Positions 20,050-30,565 of a DNA stretch of 64,000 nucleotides are shown here, piece after piece. How positions within the stretch are numbered: position 1 is the stretch's first letter; each line of letters starts with the position of its first letter. A program made the translations under genes and the position numbers. Source of the stretch: Prorocentrum cordatum (Eukaryota > Sar > Dinophyceae > Prorocentrales > Prorocentraceae); NCBI GenBank assembly GCA_963575745.1, contig CAUYUJ010005592.1, forward strand, positions 85,001 through 149,000, given 5' to 3'. The notes under the pieces are model-generated. The model was not told the DNA's origin and made no database searches. It was given only the letters and a program-made list of their open reading frames with translations.

Positions 20050-22480
20050 CTTGCCACGCTCTGCGAGCCCGCAACGGATAGGGAGACCACCCCAGCGCAC
20101 CCCCTGTCGTGTCGAGGAAGTGCCACGCCTGCCACGCTTTGCGAGCCCGCAACGGATAAGGATACCACCCCCAGCGCCCCCCCCTGTGGTGTCGAGGAAG
20201 TGCCACACCTGCCACGCTTTGCGAGCCCGCAACGGATAGGGAGACCACCCCCAGCGCCCCCCCCTGTGGTGTCGAGGAAGTACCACGCCTGCCACGCTTT
20301 GCGAGCCCGCAACGGATAAAGATACCACCCCCAGCGCCCCCCCCCCTGTGGTGTCGATGAAGTGCAACGCCTGCCACGCTTTGCGAGCCCGTCAAGGATA
20401 GGGAGACCAACCCCAGCGCATCCCCTGTGGTGCCGGGGAAGTGCCACGCCTGCCACGCTTTGCGAGCTCGCAGCGGATAAGGAGACCATCCCCAGCGCAC
20501 CCCTTGTGGTGTCGAGGAGATGCCACGCCTGCCACGCTTTGCGAGCCCACACGGATAGGGAGACCACCGCCAGCGCAATCCTTGTGGTGCCGAGGAAGTG
20601 CCACGCCTGCCACGCTTTGCGAGCCCGTCACGGATAGGGTCACCACCCCCAGCGCACCCCTTGTGGGGCCGAGGAAGTGCCACGCATGCCACGCTGTGCG
20701 AGCCCGAAACGGATAGGGAGACCACCCCCAACGCGCCCCCTGTGGTGTCGAGGAAATGCCACGCCTGCCACGCTTTGCGAGCCCGAAACGGATAGCGTCC
20801 CCACCCACAGCTCCCCCCCTGTGGTGTCGAGGAAGTGCCACGCCTGCCACGCTTTGCGAGCCCGAAACGGATAGCGTCCCCACCCACAGCTCCCCCCCTG
20901 TGGTGTCGAGGAAGTGCCACGCCTGCCACGCTTTGCGAGCCCGAAACGGATAGCGTCCCCACCCACAGCTCCCCCCCTGTGGTGTCGAGGAAGTGCCACG
21001 CCTGCCACGCTTTGCGAGCCCGAAACGGATAGCGTCCCCACCCACAGCTCCCCCCTGTGGTGTCGAGGAAGTGCCACGCCTGCCACGCTTTGCGAGCCCG
21101 AAACGGATAGCGTCCCCACCCACAGCTCCCCCCCTGTGGTGTCGAGGAAGTGCCAGCTTTGCGAGCCCGAAACGGGCCCCCCCATGTGGTGTCGAGGAAG
21201 TGCCACGCCTGCCACGCTTTTGCGAGCCCGAAACGGATAGCGTCCCCACCCACAGCTCCCCCCTGTGGTGTCGAGGAAGTGCCACGCCTGCCACGCTTTG
21301 CGAGCCCGAAACGGATAGCGTCCCCACCCACAGCTCCCCCCTGTGGTGTCGAGGAAGTGCCACGCCTGCCACGCTTTGCGAGCCCGAAACGGATAGCGTC
21401 CCCACCCACAGCTCCCCCCCTGTGGTGTCGAGGAAGTGCCACGCCTGCCACGCTGTGCGAGCCCGAAACGGATAGCGTCCCCACCCACAGCTCCCCCCTG
21501 TGGTGTCGAGGAAGTGCCACGCCTGCCACCCGAGCCCACGGATAGCGTCCCCACCCACAGCTCCCCCCCTGTGGTGTCGAGGAAGTGCCACGCCTGCCAC
21601 GCTTTGCGAGCCCGAAACGGATAGCGTCCCCACCCACAGCTCCCCCCCTGTGGTGTCGAGGAAGTGCCACGCCTGCCACGCTTTGCGAGCCCGAAACGGA
21701 TAGCGTCCCCACCCACAGCTCCCCCCCTGTGGTGTCGAGGAAGTGCCACGCCTGCCACGCTTTGCGAGCCCGAAAGGATGCCGACCCCAACTCACCCCCT
21801 GTGGTGTCGGGAAGTGCCACGCCTGCCACGATTTGCGCGCCCACGGATAGAGACCACCCCGGCTCCCCCCCTGTGTGTCGAGGAATGCCACGCCTGCCCG
21901 TTTCGAGCCGCAACGGATAGCGTCACCACCTGATCCATAGCTCCCCCCCTGTGGAGTTCGAGGAAAGTGCCCGACGCCTCTGCCACCGCTTTGCGAGCGC
22001 CGAAACGGATAGCGTCCACACCCCGCTCTCCCTGTGGTGTCGTGTAAGGCCCGCCCGCCACGCCTTGCGAGCCCGAAACGGGTAGCGTCCCACCCACAGC
22101 TCCCCCGTGATGTCGAGCCCGAAACGGATAGCGTTCCCACCCACAGCCATCCCCCTGTGGTGTCGAGGAAGTGCCACGCCTGCCACGCTTTGCGAGCCCG
22201 AAACGGATAGCGTCCCCACCCACAGCTCCCCCCCTGTGGTGTCGAGGAGTGCCACGTGCCACGCTTTGCGAGCCCGAAACGGATAGCGTCCCCACCCACA
22301 GCTCCCCCCCTGTGGTGTCGAGGAAGTGCCACGCCTGCCACGCTTTGCGAGCCCGAAACGGATAGCGTCCCCACCCACAGCTCCCCCCCTGTGGTGTCGA
22401 GGAAGTGCCACGCCTGCAACGCCCTGGGCCCCCAGTGGTGCCGAGAAAATGCAGCGCCTGCCACGCTCTGCGAGCGTGTC
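20050..22480 (+). repeat. 79-bp satellite, about 31 copies
   Basis: Unit phrase: GTGCCACGCCTGCCACGCTT, TGCGAGCCCGAAACGGATAG, CGTCCCCACCCACAGCTCC, then CCCCTGTGGTGTCGAGGAA. Flanking copies at 20050-20750 are more diverged; the centre at 20750-21780 is nearly uniform. Since 79 is not a multiple of 3, long open frames wander through all phases and should not be read as genes. Copies at about 21150-21180, 21530-21545 and 21780-22140 contain many small indels. Confidence 0.95.
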
Positions 22481-22695
22481 AAGCTGAGCTGAGCCGAGCT
22501 GTGCTGTGCTGAGCCGTGCTGGGCTGTGCTGAGCTGTGCTGAGCTGAGCCGAGCTGTGCTGTGCTGAGCTGAGCTGAGCTGAGCTGTGCTGTGCTGTGTT
22601 GCGCTGTGCTGTGTGCTGAGCTGAGCTGAGCTGTGTGCTGTGCTGAGCTGAGCTGTGCTGTGCTGTGCTGTGCTGTAATGTGCTGTGCTGTGCTT
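22481..22695 (+). repeat. Pentanucleotide (GCTGA/GCTGT)n array
   Basis: Alternating GCTGA and GCTGT pentamers with a few slips, directly adjoining the 79-bp satellite. Confidence 0.95.
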
Positions 22696-22978
22696 TGCTG
22701 TACGAAGAGTGAGGTGTGTGTGTGTGTGTGAGTGTCGCGGGTGCGGCGCGGCAGGGCAGAAAACCATAACCCCACGAAGCATGTGGGGAATCATGTCTGC
22801 CCGGCGAGATTCTTGGCCGCGCCACATACCATTTGCGCCACCGCGTGGGCGGTTGGCGTCTCCCACTCGCCGTCACCGCCCCGTCCTTGCTCATTCCTGT
22901 TACGTGTTCCCACTCTGCCACCGGGCCGGCCAATAGCGACCAGATCCGGGGGGGTCCCATCCTACCTGTCCGCGGGGC
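22696..22978. other. No gene recognised
   Basis: Contains a short TG run at 22713-22732 and otherwise unremarkable sequence. Confidence 0.4.
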
Positions 22979-23049
22979 TGATGATGCTGCAGAGATGCTG
23001 CTGCTGATGATGCTGATGCTGATGCTGATGCTGATGCTGATGCTGATGC

Positions 23050-23102
<53 letters not shown>

Positions 23103-23300
23103 CTGCTGCTGCTGCTGCTGGTGCTGATGATGCTGATGATGCTGATGAGGATGAGTATGGTGATGCTGATGAGAATGAAGAAGATGAAGATGAAGATGAA
23201 GATGAAGATGAAGATGAAGATGAAGATGGAGATGAAGATGAAGATGAAGGTGATGATGCTGCTGATGATGATGATGCAAATCATGCTGCTCATGCTGATG
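22979..23300 (+). repeat. (GATGCT/GAT/GAA) trinucleotide array
   Basis: GATGCT repeats at 22996-23050, pure GAT at 23050-23100, GCT at 23102-23120, then GATGAA units to about 23250. Met-rich or His-rich frames across it are artefacts. Confidence 0.95.
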
Positions 23301-23407
23301 ATAACGATGAGGAGCAGGAGGAGGAGCGTAGCTGGGGGCAAAATGTCTCCACTGCCTTACCCGCCCTGCCGCCCGCGCGCCTGCAGCACGCTGCTGTCCA
23401 GCATCTG

Positions 23408-23662
23408 CTGGTGGAGGAGGAGGAGGAGGAAAGAGAGGAGGAGGAGGAGGAGGAAGAGGAGGAAGAGGAGGAGGAGGAGGAGGAGGAGGAGGCGGAGGAG
23501 GAAAGAGAGGAGGAGGGGGAGGAGGAAGGAGGAGCAGGAGGAGGAGGAGGAGGTGGAGGGAACCGTCCAGAACCCGTCCCGCTCCATCTCTCCTCCTCCT
23601 CCTCCTCCTCCTCCTCCCTCCTCCTCCTCCTCCTCCTCCTCCTCCTCCTCCTCCCACCTCGC
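23408..23662. repeat. (GGA)n followed by (TCC)n
   Basis: GGA triplets dominate 23408-23560 and TCC triplets 23588-23655, so the two blocks could pair as a long hairpin. Confidence 0.9.
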
Positions 23663-23755
23663 CGCGCCGCGCGCGAGCCTGGCGGTCGGCCCGTGGCCTC
23701 GCCCTCCACGGCCCGACGGAGGCGGAAGGGCCAGCTCCGGGCCAGGAGAGGGGGA

Positions 23756-23845
<90 letters not shown>

Positions 23846-23865
23846 GGCCGTCGTCGTCGTGGGAG
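23756..23865 (+). repeat. (CGT)n microsatellite
   Basis: Pure GTC/CGT triplets except for a few GCC variants. Confidence 0.95.
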
Positions 23866-25095
23866 CGCCGCGCTGGCAGGTTACCTCGGGGGGGGGGAGC
23901 CCGGCCTCCTCCCAGCGCCGCTCGTTCCTTGAGGCGTCGCCGCAGCCGCGTGCATGCGGGCCCTCGCCGGCAGGCCGGCGAAGGCTCCGTGGCTCTGCCG
24001 GCGGCTCGGCCCCTGCGTCGGACTGGGCGCCCACGTGCAGTTTTGCTGCTGCACTTCGCCGCACGGCCGCACAGCCGCACAGCCGCGCAGCCGCCGTCGC
24101 CGCCGCTCCCCCTGCGTTGCGTGGTGCATCGGAGCTCGGCCGAGCCTGTCTGCTGCCGTGGGCGTGCTTCTTGCCCTTCTTCTCGTCACCATCGTCCTCG
24201 CACTCTGTCTGGCCCTGGCCCCAGCTGTGGTCTGGGACGCCGTGGTGCTTCGAGGTGCCGCGGAAGGGTGGGGCGATCGAGGAAATTCCCAAATGTGACC
24301 GAAGAGGGAAGTACGTTGTGGCCGCCACAGGGAACTTCCCGGTCGTTTTGTCTGCATGGGTGTTACTCAAACGAATGGAGCGGTATCTGAACGTCGAACT
24401 TGGCATTGTGAACAACTCTTTGGCGCCACAAGAGAGATTGTATACCCAATGAGATTGAAGCCTAAAGTTAAGCATGCCAGGATATTGCTGGCATCCCGCG
24501 TTCGTGACAGCCCAGAGCAGCGTCTATTGGCGGCAAATACACATCAAACGTAACCCATGGTGACGGCGAGCGGTGGCAATCAAAAGTAGCAATCGCCAAG
24601 GGATCGGCACGTGGCAGCAGAAAGGACTTGTGGCACACCAAAAACACAGGCGAGCGCGAACAAACGACCAACATCCGAAGCACATCGCAACACTATTGGT
24701 GGGTGGCCAGCACTCCCCGAAACCAGGGCTACGGCTAGGAACTAGGAACCAGCATTCACGGCCAATCGAACCAACGGCTAGCACCCGAGTGCCAAACGAA
24801 CCAGTTTCGTGGCAACCCAAAGCAGCATGTAGCTCAAGCTGGCGAGTGGAACCAGGAACCCCAGGAAGCAGAACATATTACCAACCACGGTCTTATAGCA
24901 ACTTCAACGAAAACGCTCTGGGGGTCAGGGTTTCCCTCCCTTCGTCCTCTTCCCTCCTCCCTTATACTTCCCTCATATCCTGATCATCCTCGTATGCTGA
25001 CTATGCGCGCAACGAAACTAACACCCGTCTTCCCCGTCCTCGTCTACCTCATCATCCTCTTTGTTTCCGACTATCCCTACCAGCCTGCTTGGTTC
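23866..25095. other. No gene recognised
   Basis: A plus-strand frame continues from the microsatellites to 24452. Its last part (CDRRGKYVVAATGNFPVV, VLLKRMERYLNVELGIVNN) looks less repetitive but matches no family I know. No feature was found at 24460-25060. Confidence 0.4.
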
Positions 25096-25240
25096 AAGTC
25101 CTCCTTCTCTTCCTCCTCCTCCTCCCTCCCTCTTCCTCCTCCTCCTCCTTCTCCTTCTCCTCCTCCTCCTCATCCTCCAACTCCCTCCCTCCTCCTCCTC
25201 CTCCTCCTCCTCCTCCTCCTCCTCCTCCCCCTCCTCCGCG
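25096..25240 (+). repeat. (TCC)n microsatellite
   Basis: TCC/CTC triplets, with TTC variants in the first half. Confidence 0.95.
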
Positions 25241-25453
25241 AGCGGTTGAAATCTGCGGTCCTCGATCTTCACGCACTAAGGGGTCCCGACCTGGGCTCAC
25301 ATGCTCCCAGCAGGCCATTCGTTGAGGCCTGGGGGGGAGTTTGTATTGCGTGAGCCGATTAATTGCCTTTCTCCCTGCGCTATGACTTATGGGAGGGGGC
25401 AGGCGTCTTTGAAATTACGGGAGGCCCGAACCTTCCAGGACCCACACCTCCGA

Positions 25454-25553
25454 NNNNNNNNNNNNNNNNNNNNNNNNNNNNNNNNNNNNNNNNNNNNNNN
25501 NNNNNNNNNNNNNNNNNNNNNNNNNNNNNNNNNNNNNNNNNNNNNNNNNNNNN
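25454..25553. other. Assembly gap (100 N)
   Basis: Exactly 100 N, the conventional placeholder for a gap of unknown length. Reading frames spanning it are meaningless. Sequence to the right belongs to a LINE endonuclease that runs into the gap on the minus strand. Confidence 1.
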
Positions 25554-25930
25554 CCCCCCCATCATGCCCCAGCGCCCCCCTTATGTTGCACGGGGGCTTG
25601 TGCTCGCGCACGAACGTGGCGATAGCGTAGCCGCGCCGAAAACGATAATCATTATGTCCTACACCACTCTGGCAATACGCTGAGATGATCTGTATACTCT
25701 GGCCGTGGGGCCTCAGCAGGCACGCTGTCCAGCCTTGGCCTCCATAGAGTGGGGCCCCTCTGCCTTTGCTGCCGAGCACCCTGGCGCGGCTGTTGAGCTG
25801 GCGCTGCGCGAACACACCTACTCCCCCATGCGTCCTCTTCCGAGATGTCTGGGCCGCTGGACAAAGACAAGGGCGACAACCTACTTTCGCATGAACTTCT
25901 GGGCGGCCAGGCCAGTACGTTGAGCAAACA
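25554..25930 (-). pseudogene. LINE-B' endonuclease fragment, cut by the gap
   Basis: The minus-strand frame reads THGGVGVFAQRQLNSRARV (about 25825), GQGWTACLLRPHGQ and IQIISAYCQSGVGHND (about 25735-25670). The GGVGV strand, then a basic segment, then a strand ending Y-x3-G-x-G matches the middle of APE-type endonucleases in dinoflagellate LINEs. The GDxN motif should follow and probably lies in or near the gap. The fragment follows the methyltransferase-like domain in the same orientation. Confidence 0.5.
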
Positions 25931-25990
25931 GGCAGCGCGCTAACACGGGCGCTTTGAACGCGGCTCGTGTTGCGCTTCAACACGGGCGTA

Positions 25991-27075
25991 TCAGGACAGC
26001 TCCGACCTGCGGCGGCAGGGGGCGCCTGCGGGGTCGGCCTCCTCCTCCTCCCCCACCCCCCCCCTCGGCTCGCTCGCTCGCTCGCCACCTAAGGGCCTGA
26101 GAGGTTCGGAGCCCATACTTAGAAGAACGGGAGTGAAGGCGAATACAGTGCCAACAACATGCACGCGCAGAGGAAGGGGAGGGGGTGACAAGAGGGACTC
26201 AAGAGCCACCGTCCACAGGCCTGGCAAGGGTGGCCTGCGCAAGAAGCGCCGCGGCGAGTCCGACCGCCGACGCAGGGAACTGGCCCACGTCTCTGGGGGG
26301 GGGGGGGCGGGCACAAAAGCGTCCAAGGACGCAAGGCCCTTAGCCACCACCAGGCTAGGATGCAAGTGCTGGGCCCCAAACGAACACATATCCACGACAA
26401 CCGAGGTCACTCCATCACGCAGCAGGAGTTCTTTCATCTCAGTCACGTCGCTACAACTTAGCGGCAGCAGCATAATGAAGGGAAGCCCGTACTGCGCACG
26501 CAGCAAGCAAAAAAGGAGTGCGGCCTGAAGCGCCTCGTTGTCCTGTCCCGCCTCCTTCCCTTCCCTTTCATTCATCCGATCGGATCCCCAGGGCCTTGCC
26601 TGGGTACGCACGCGATGGCGAGAGGTGCGCCATGTCGGCAGGTGAGGCGCCACCAGCAGTCCAGCGATCTCCCCCGCCGCCAGCCTGCCCGCCCATTGTT
26701 CAACTTCGTGCTCGGAGGGCCAGGGAGAGACGAGGGGGGGGGGAACAGAGACAATCCCCCTGGCAAGGATTCTCGAAAGCCAGAGCGATGCGCCCTTCAT
26801 CATCCAACATCCAAATCAAGCCCACGAGGTGGGGCGGTGGGTCCAGGGTTCACTCAGACGACCTGTTGGGACAGCGTGCTGTCGTCTTGCTCAATGGGGG
26901 CTCTGGGAATGTCGATCCACTCAGGCGGAGGCTCCACCACACGCAAACGAAAGGGAGGTCCGACAACTCTCTGAGCAGGGATGAATGAGGGCGCGCGTGT
27001 CAGATTTCCCCCCCTTCCGGTTCGCACGCGCCTCAATCTTACGCAGTTCAATGGCCCCCTCACGCTCAGCCTCAC
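25991..27075 (-). pseudogene. Methyltransferase-like N-terminal domain of a LINE polyprotein
   Basis: Frame 26803-25991 contains WAGRLAAGEIAGLLVAPHLP, TWRTSRHR, then AALLFCLLRAQYGLPFIMLL and VVVDMCSFGAQHLHPSLVVA. Dinoflagellate LINE polyproteins often carry, ahead of the endonuclease, a Rossmann-like domain resembling C5-cytosine methyltransferases with a GPPC-x-TWS segment and a later D-x-C-x-FGA...P-T/S segment. Here the Cys position of GPPC is lost (APHLPTW), so catalysis is not expected. An upstream piece (27075-26854, RLRVVEPPPEWIDIPR) is in another frame. The family match is from memory of the motif pattern. Confidence 0.4.
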
Positions 27076-27267
27076 TAGTACGAAGAGGAGAGTTCACCCA
27101 GGCACGGAAACAAGCAGCAGATCTGTGAAGGTGCTTGGTCTAGCGCGCTCCCTGCCAGAACTCCCAACAGCACACAGGGCACATCGATCCCGTGGCCACG
27201 TTCTCTGGAGCATCAGCGGTCTAATGCTGCTTGGAGCGATGAATGCGACAAAGCCTCAGCGTCTTGG

Positions 27268-28456
27268 CTAAACGACCGCACTCGTAGAAAAGGAAACCTT
27301 GATCTCCAACAATGTCAGGCGGTGGCGGCGGAGCCTCGCTAAGCGGTGGCTGGCTACCCCCAATGTGGGGTGGGGGCTCACTGGATCTGGAGGGTATCTC
27401 ACCCTCGTCCAAAGCATCTGACACACATGCGAGCCATCGATGGCAAGCTGGGTCAAATCACGACATTTGCTCAAATCTGTGTTGTCATCCTGCGTGCGCT
27501 GGAAGATAGCCCGCAACCTGGGGCACACCAGCTGTCTGTGCATCTCCTGTCGCCATTGTCGCACTTGTAGCGTGGTGGCCCAGAACCTTTTCGCGCTGGT
27601 AGCAGCCTGCTTCACTATGGCCAAGTAGTCGCGTCTGTGCGATCTCGCCGGCCGAATCCACGAATTATCATCATAACCATATTCACGAGCATCGACCTGA
27701 AGATATCGGCAAAGCCATCCAAAATCCTGTCGTACCAATTTTGCCCAACCTCGATCCCACGTGTAGTCAAGTAGCAGTCTTACAAGTGGTGGAGCGCCAC
27801 AGAATATCCGCGGTAGCAGTCGCAGTCGAGCCACTGTCATGACCACATGTAGAGGCAATCTCTGCACCTTCACTAATATGTCGGCTGCCGATGCATGCGC
27901 CTCGCTGCAGTTTGTGGCCCCGAGGTTCAAGGGAGTCCTGTAGAGTGACATGTAGCCCGTCAGGGCCCTCTTCTGCAGGTAGCGGGGTAGCGGGTCCCAC
28001 GTGCCAGCTGCGAACAGAAACTTCGACCCCGCATATGCCTCGCTGTAACTCACTTTGTGTGTCAAGTCCAGCTGCGCGCATGATGCCACCACTTTTTTCA
28101 TCGGCCGCAAGGCCGATCTCGAACTTCGTATCCGCCCAGTTATCTCATCACTCATAGTGCCTCTGTCATTGAACCGCGCCCCCAGCACCTTGTGTACTCT
28201 CACAATGGGTACCTTGAAGTCGTGTAGGTCGCTGACGAGGTAGTTCTGCTCCTTGGTATAATACTGTCGGGCCTGAGTCCTCGCTCCAGCTCCACGAAAG
28301 CTCAACATGACCGCGGTCTTGTCGAAGTTCAGTCGAAATCCATGCTTGGTGCAGCGTATAAATATAATCTCAGTCAATATCATCGTTTTGAAAGCCAGCT
28401 CCGAGGCCGGCGCCGCCACAAGGGCAGTGAGGTCATCTACGGAGGAAGTGCTGGAG
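27268..28456 (-). pseudogene. LINE-B' reverse transcriptase C-terminal fragment
   Basis: The continuous frame begins at SSVDDLTALVAAP, the motif C region (V-D-D intact), followed by KHGFRLNFDKTAVMLSF, VHKVLGARFNDRGTM (thumb), a long C-terminal helical region with HRRDYLAIVKQAATSAKRFW, and ends at a stop at 27268. There is no frameshift in about 395 codons, so this piece is young or was recently active. It is 5'-truncated exactly at a GGA microsatellite (28459-28590 on the plus strand), which supplies the Glu/Arg-rich codons upstream in the frame. Confidence 0.75.
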
Positions 28457-28458
28457 TG

Positions 28459-28590
28459 AGATTGGTCCTCCTCCTCCTCCTCCTCCTCCTCCTCCTCCTC
28501 CTCCTCACTCCTCCTCCTCCTCCTCACTCTCCTCCCCTCCTCCTCCCTCCTCCTCCTCCTCTCCTCCTCCTCCCCCTCCTCGCACTCGTC
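28459..28590 (+). repeat. (TCC)n microsatellite
   Basis: TCC triplets with CTCA and CCTCC interruptions, abutting the truncated LINE fragment. Confidence 0.95.
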
Positions 28591-28667
28591 CTGGCTCTCG
28601 TCCTCACACTCGCCCCCCCCCCCTCGCTCTCGTCCTCGCACTCCTCTCCCTCCTCGCACCCACCCGG

Positions 28668-28812
28668 TCCTCCTTCAGGCGCAAGAGGTGGGACACCATC
28701 TCCGCCACCTCCGGGTCCCGGTTGACCTCCTGCGGGCTGAGCCCGGCCGCCGCCAGGGCCGTCTTGCGCTCCTTGACGACCGCGCTAAGGGCATCGACCT
28801 CCTTCGGGGGGG
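28668..28812 (-). CDS. Isolated WHEP-like exon
   Basis: The frame reads PPPKEVDALSAVVKERKTAL followed by AAAGLSPQEVNRDPEVAEMV and SHLLRLKE. This is the helix-turn-helix pattern of WHEP domains, which occur in some aminoacyl-tRNA synthetases and as repeated modules in other proteins (family knowledge). In the minus-strand direction the segment is preceded by a C-rich tract ending CGAAG, a possible splice acceptor, and followed by GAG-GACCGG, a possible non-canonical donor. No other exon was found nearby, so it may be an orphan exon or retained fragment. Confidence 0.45.
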
Positions 28813-28867
28813 GGGCGGGCCACAGCCGCCGCGGCAGAGCGGTCAGGGCCCCCTCCCCAGCCGAGGG

Positions 28868-29310
28868 GGGGGGAGGGGGGGCGGAAGGGCAGAGGATGAG
28901 GATGAGGAGGAGGAGGACGAGGAGGAGGAGGAGGAGGGCGAGGAGGAAGCGAGAGGAGGAGAGGATGGAGGATGGAGGATAGAGGAGGGAGGAGAAGGGG
29001 AGGAGGAGAGAGGCACACAGGATGAGGGAGGAACAAGGAGGGAGGAACGCAGCGGGAACAGCGAGGAGGGATTGCCCCCCCCATCCTCGGGGAGGGAGGG
29101 GAGGGGAGGATGGACGAGGAAGGGGGGAGGCGCGGGAAGATCGCGAGGGAACCCGCCACGGAGGAGGACGAGGGAGGGGGGAGGCGCACGAGGAGGGAGG
29201 GGGGGGGAGAGGGGAGGAAGACGAGGACGAGGGAGGGGGAGGGAGGGGAGGCGCACGAGGACGAGGGAGGGGGGGAGGGGGGGGGGGAGGCGCACGAGGA
29301 CGAGGGAGGG
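28868..29310 (+). repeat. G/A-rich low-complexity region (GGA, GGGA, GGGC units)
   Basis: Dominated by GGA and GGGA, with repeated ACGAGGGAGGGG units at 29165-29310. Open frames are compositional. Confidence 0.85.
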
Positions 29311-30265
29311 GCAAGCTCGCCGTGCGCAGGCGCCGCGAGGGGCCAGCTCTGCTGAACGCCCGCGCCAGGCCAGAGCCCCCCCCACCCCATTTTCGTCTTC
29401 CCCCCCCACTTCCCATATTTTCCCATATTTTCCTGGGAGTCGACCATTGATTGTGTCTGTGTTTTTTCCCCTCCTGACCCCTCCGCTCCAGGAGCGGAGG
29501 AGGCCGCGGCGGCACAGGGTACCCTCGGAGGCCGAGGTGGGGCAAGGGCACGCGGCACTCTCAACAGGAGGGGGGCAAGGGATCCGTCAACATCGAAAAT
29601 CGGAAGATCGGATCCGAATTCAGCGTGCGTCGAAGCGTCCCGTGTCGGCACGGGGGGGTCATCCAATCGGATCGGCTGCACCAGCATGCACAGCAACGCC
29701 ACGCAAGCATCGGGTCGCATCGGATCGGCCGGAAATCGAAAGCGAATCGGATCCGGCCAGCCGGAATCGACATCGATCGATCGGATCAAAACGCACCCCG
29801 AGGGTATCGTGCGAGATCCGAAAGACCCACGTCTCTTCTCGCACTGCTCTCCGGCTCTCCGATCCAACTCCCTCGACGGCCCTCTGTGCGGGCTGGGCCG
29901 CGGGGCCACGAGAATCCTGGGCGAGGGAGCGGTGGCCGCGCACTGGCAGATGCGCCGCCTTGCACATGAAGCGAGGGCCTCGACCTGGCAGCGGAGTGGG
30001 ATCCGCTGGCCCCTGGCCCCTGGCCAGGCGTGCTCGCGGGCTCCGACATGCCGTGGCCAACGGCCGCGGACTGACCCAGGACGGCCGACACGGGACGGGT
30101 GGCCGTGCAGACCACCGAGGCGACGGCACAGCTCAGCGGGCACCGGGCAAGATCCCGGCTGGCTTCCAGCACACTCTTTGGCCCGTGGCCTGAACCTCCG
30201 GCTCCATGTGCCCGCTTCCGGAGACCCTGAACCCACCAACGTTTTCACCTCTCGGGGGCGCATTG
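29311..30265. other. No gene recognised
   Basis: 29590-29800 is rich in CGGATC and ATCGGATC words. Frames open on both strands have no recognised domain. Confidence 0.4.
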
Positions 30266-30565
30266 TTTACCTTCGCCGCCTTCCGCCGCCGCCTTCCGCC
30301 GAGTTCCCGCCGGCTTCCGCCGGCGGAGGCGGCCTCGCTCTGCCTCCGCCGCCCTTCCGCCGCCCTTCCGCCGCCTTCCGCCAAGGAAGAGACGGCAACT
30401 CCTCCGATCCTCGAAGGCCAGGCCCCTTTCCTGGAATACCTCGTGCTGGCCGGTAACCCGAGTCCAGCAATGCCGACGTCGGCGGAGGCCGGCTTCCGCC
30501 GAGCTCCCGCCAGCGGGCCCGCCGCCGCCTCGCTTCCGCCTTGCTCCCGCCGAGGGCGAGGCGCG
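30266..30565 (+). repeat. (TTCCGCCG) short-repeat region
   Basis: Recurring TTCCGCC and CTTCCGCCG words with reverse-complement GGCGGA segments. They are clustered at 30270-30375 and again at 30480-30560. Confidence 0.7.

Noticed and set aside
20050-22480. CRISPR array
   Set aside because: The 79-bp units are contiguous, with no unique spacers, no cas genes, and a eukaryotic context.
20392-22866. Very long minus-strand frames (up to 824 codons) over the satellite
   Set aside because: The 79-bp unit has no stop in several phases, so open frames cycle through it. The same peptide words recur in three phases, showing a repeat artefact.
22833-24452. A 539-codon plus-strand frame and matching minus-strand frames
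   Set aside because: It runs through GAT, GGA, TCC and CGT microsatellites. The protein is Met-, Glu/Arg-, Ser- and Val-runs in turn, which follows from the triplets and not from a gene.
28604-30263. Pro/Ser-rich minus-strand frames of 188-492 codons
   Set aside because: They result from GGGA/GGA-rich composition. Only the short WHEP-like segment at 28668-28812 looks like a protein domain.
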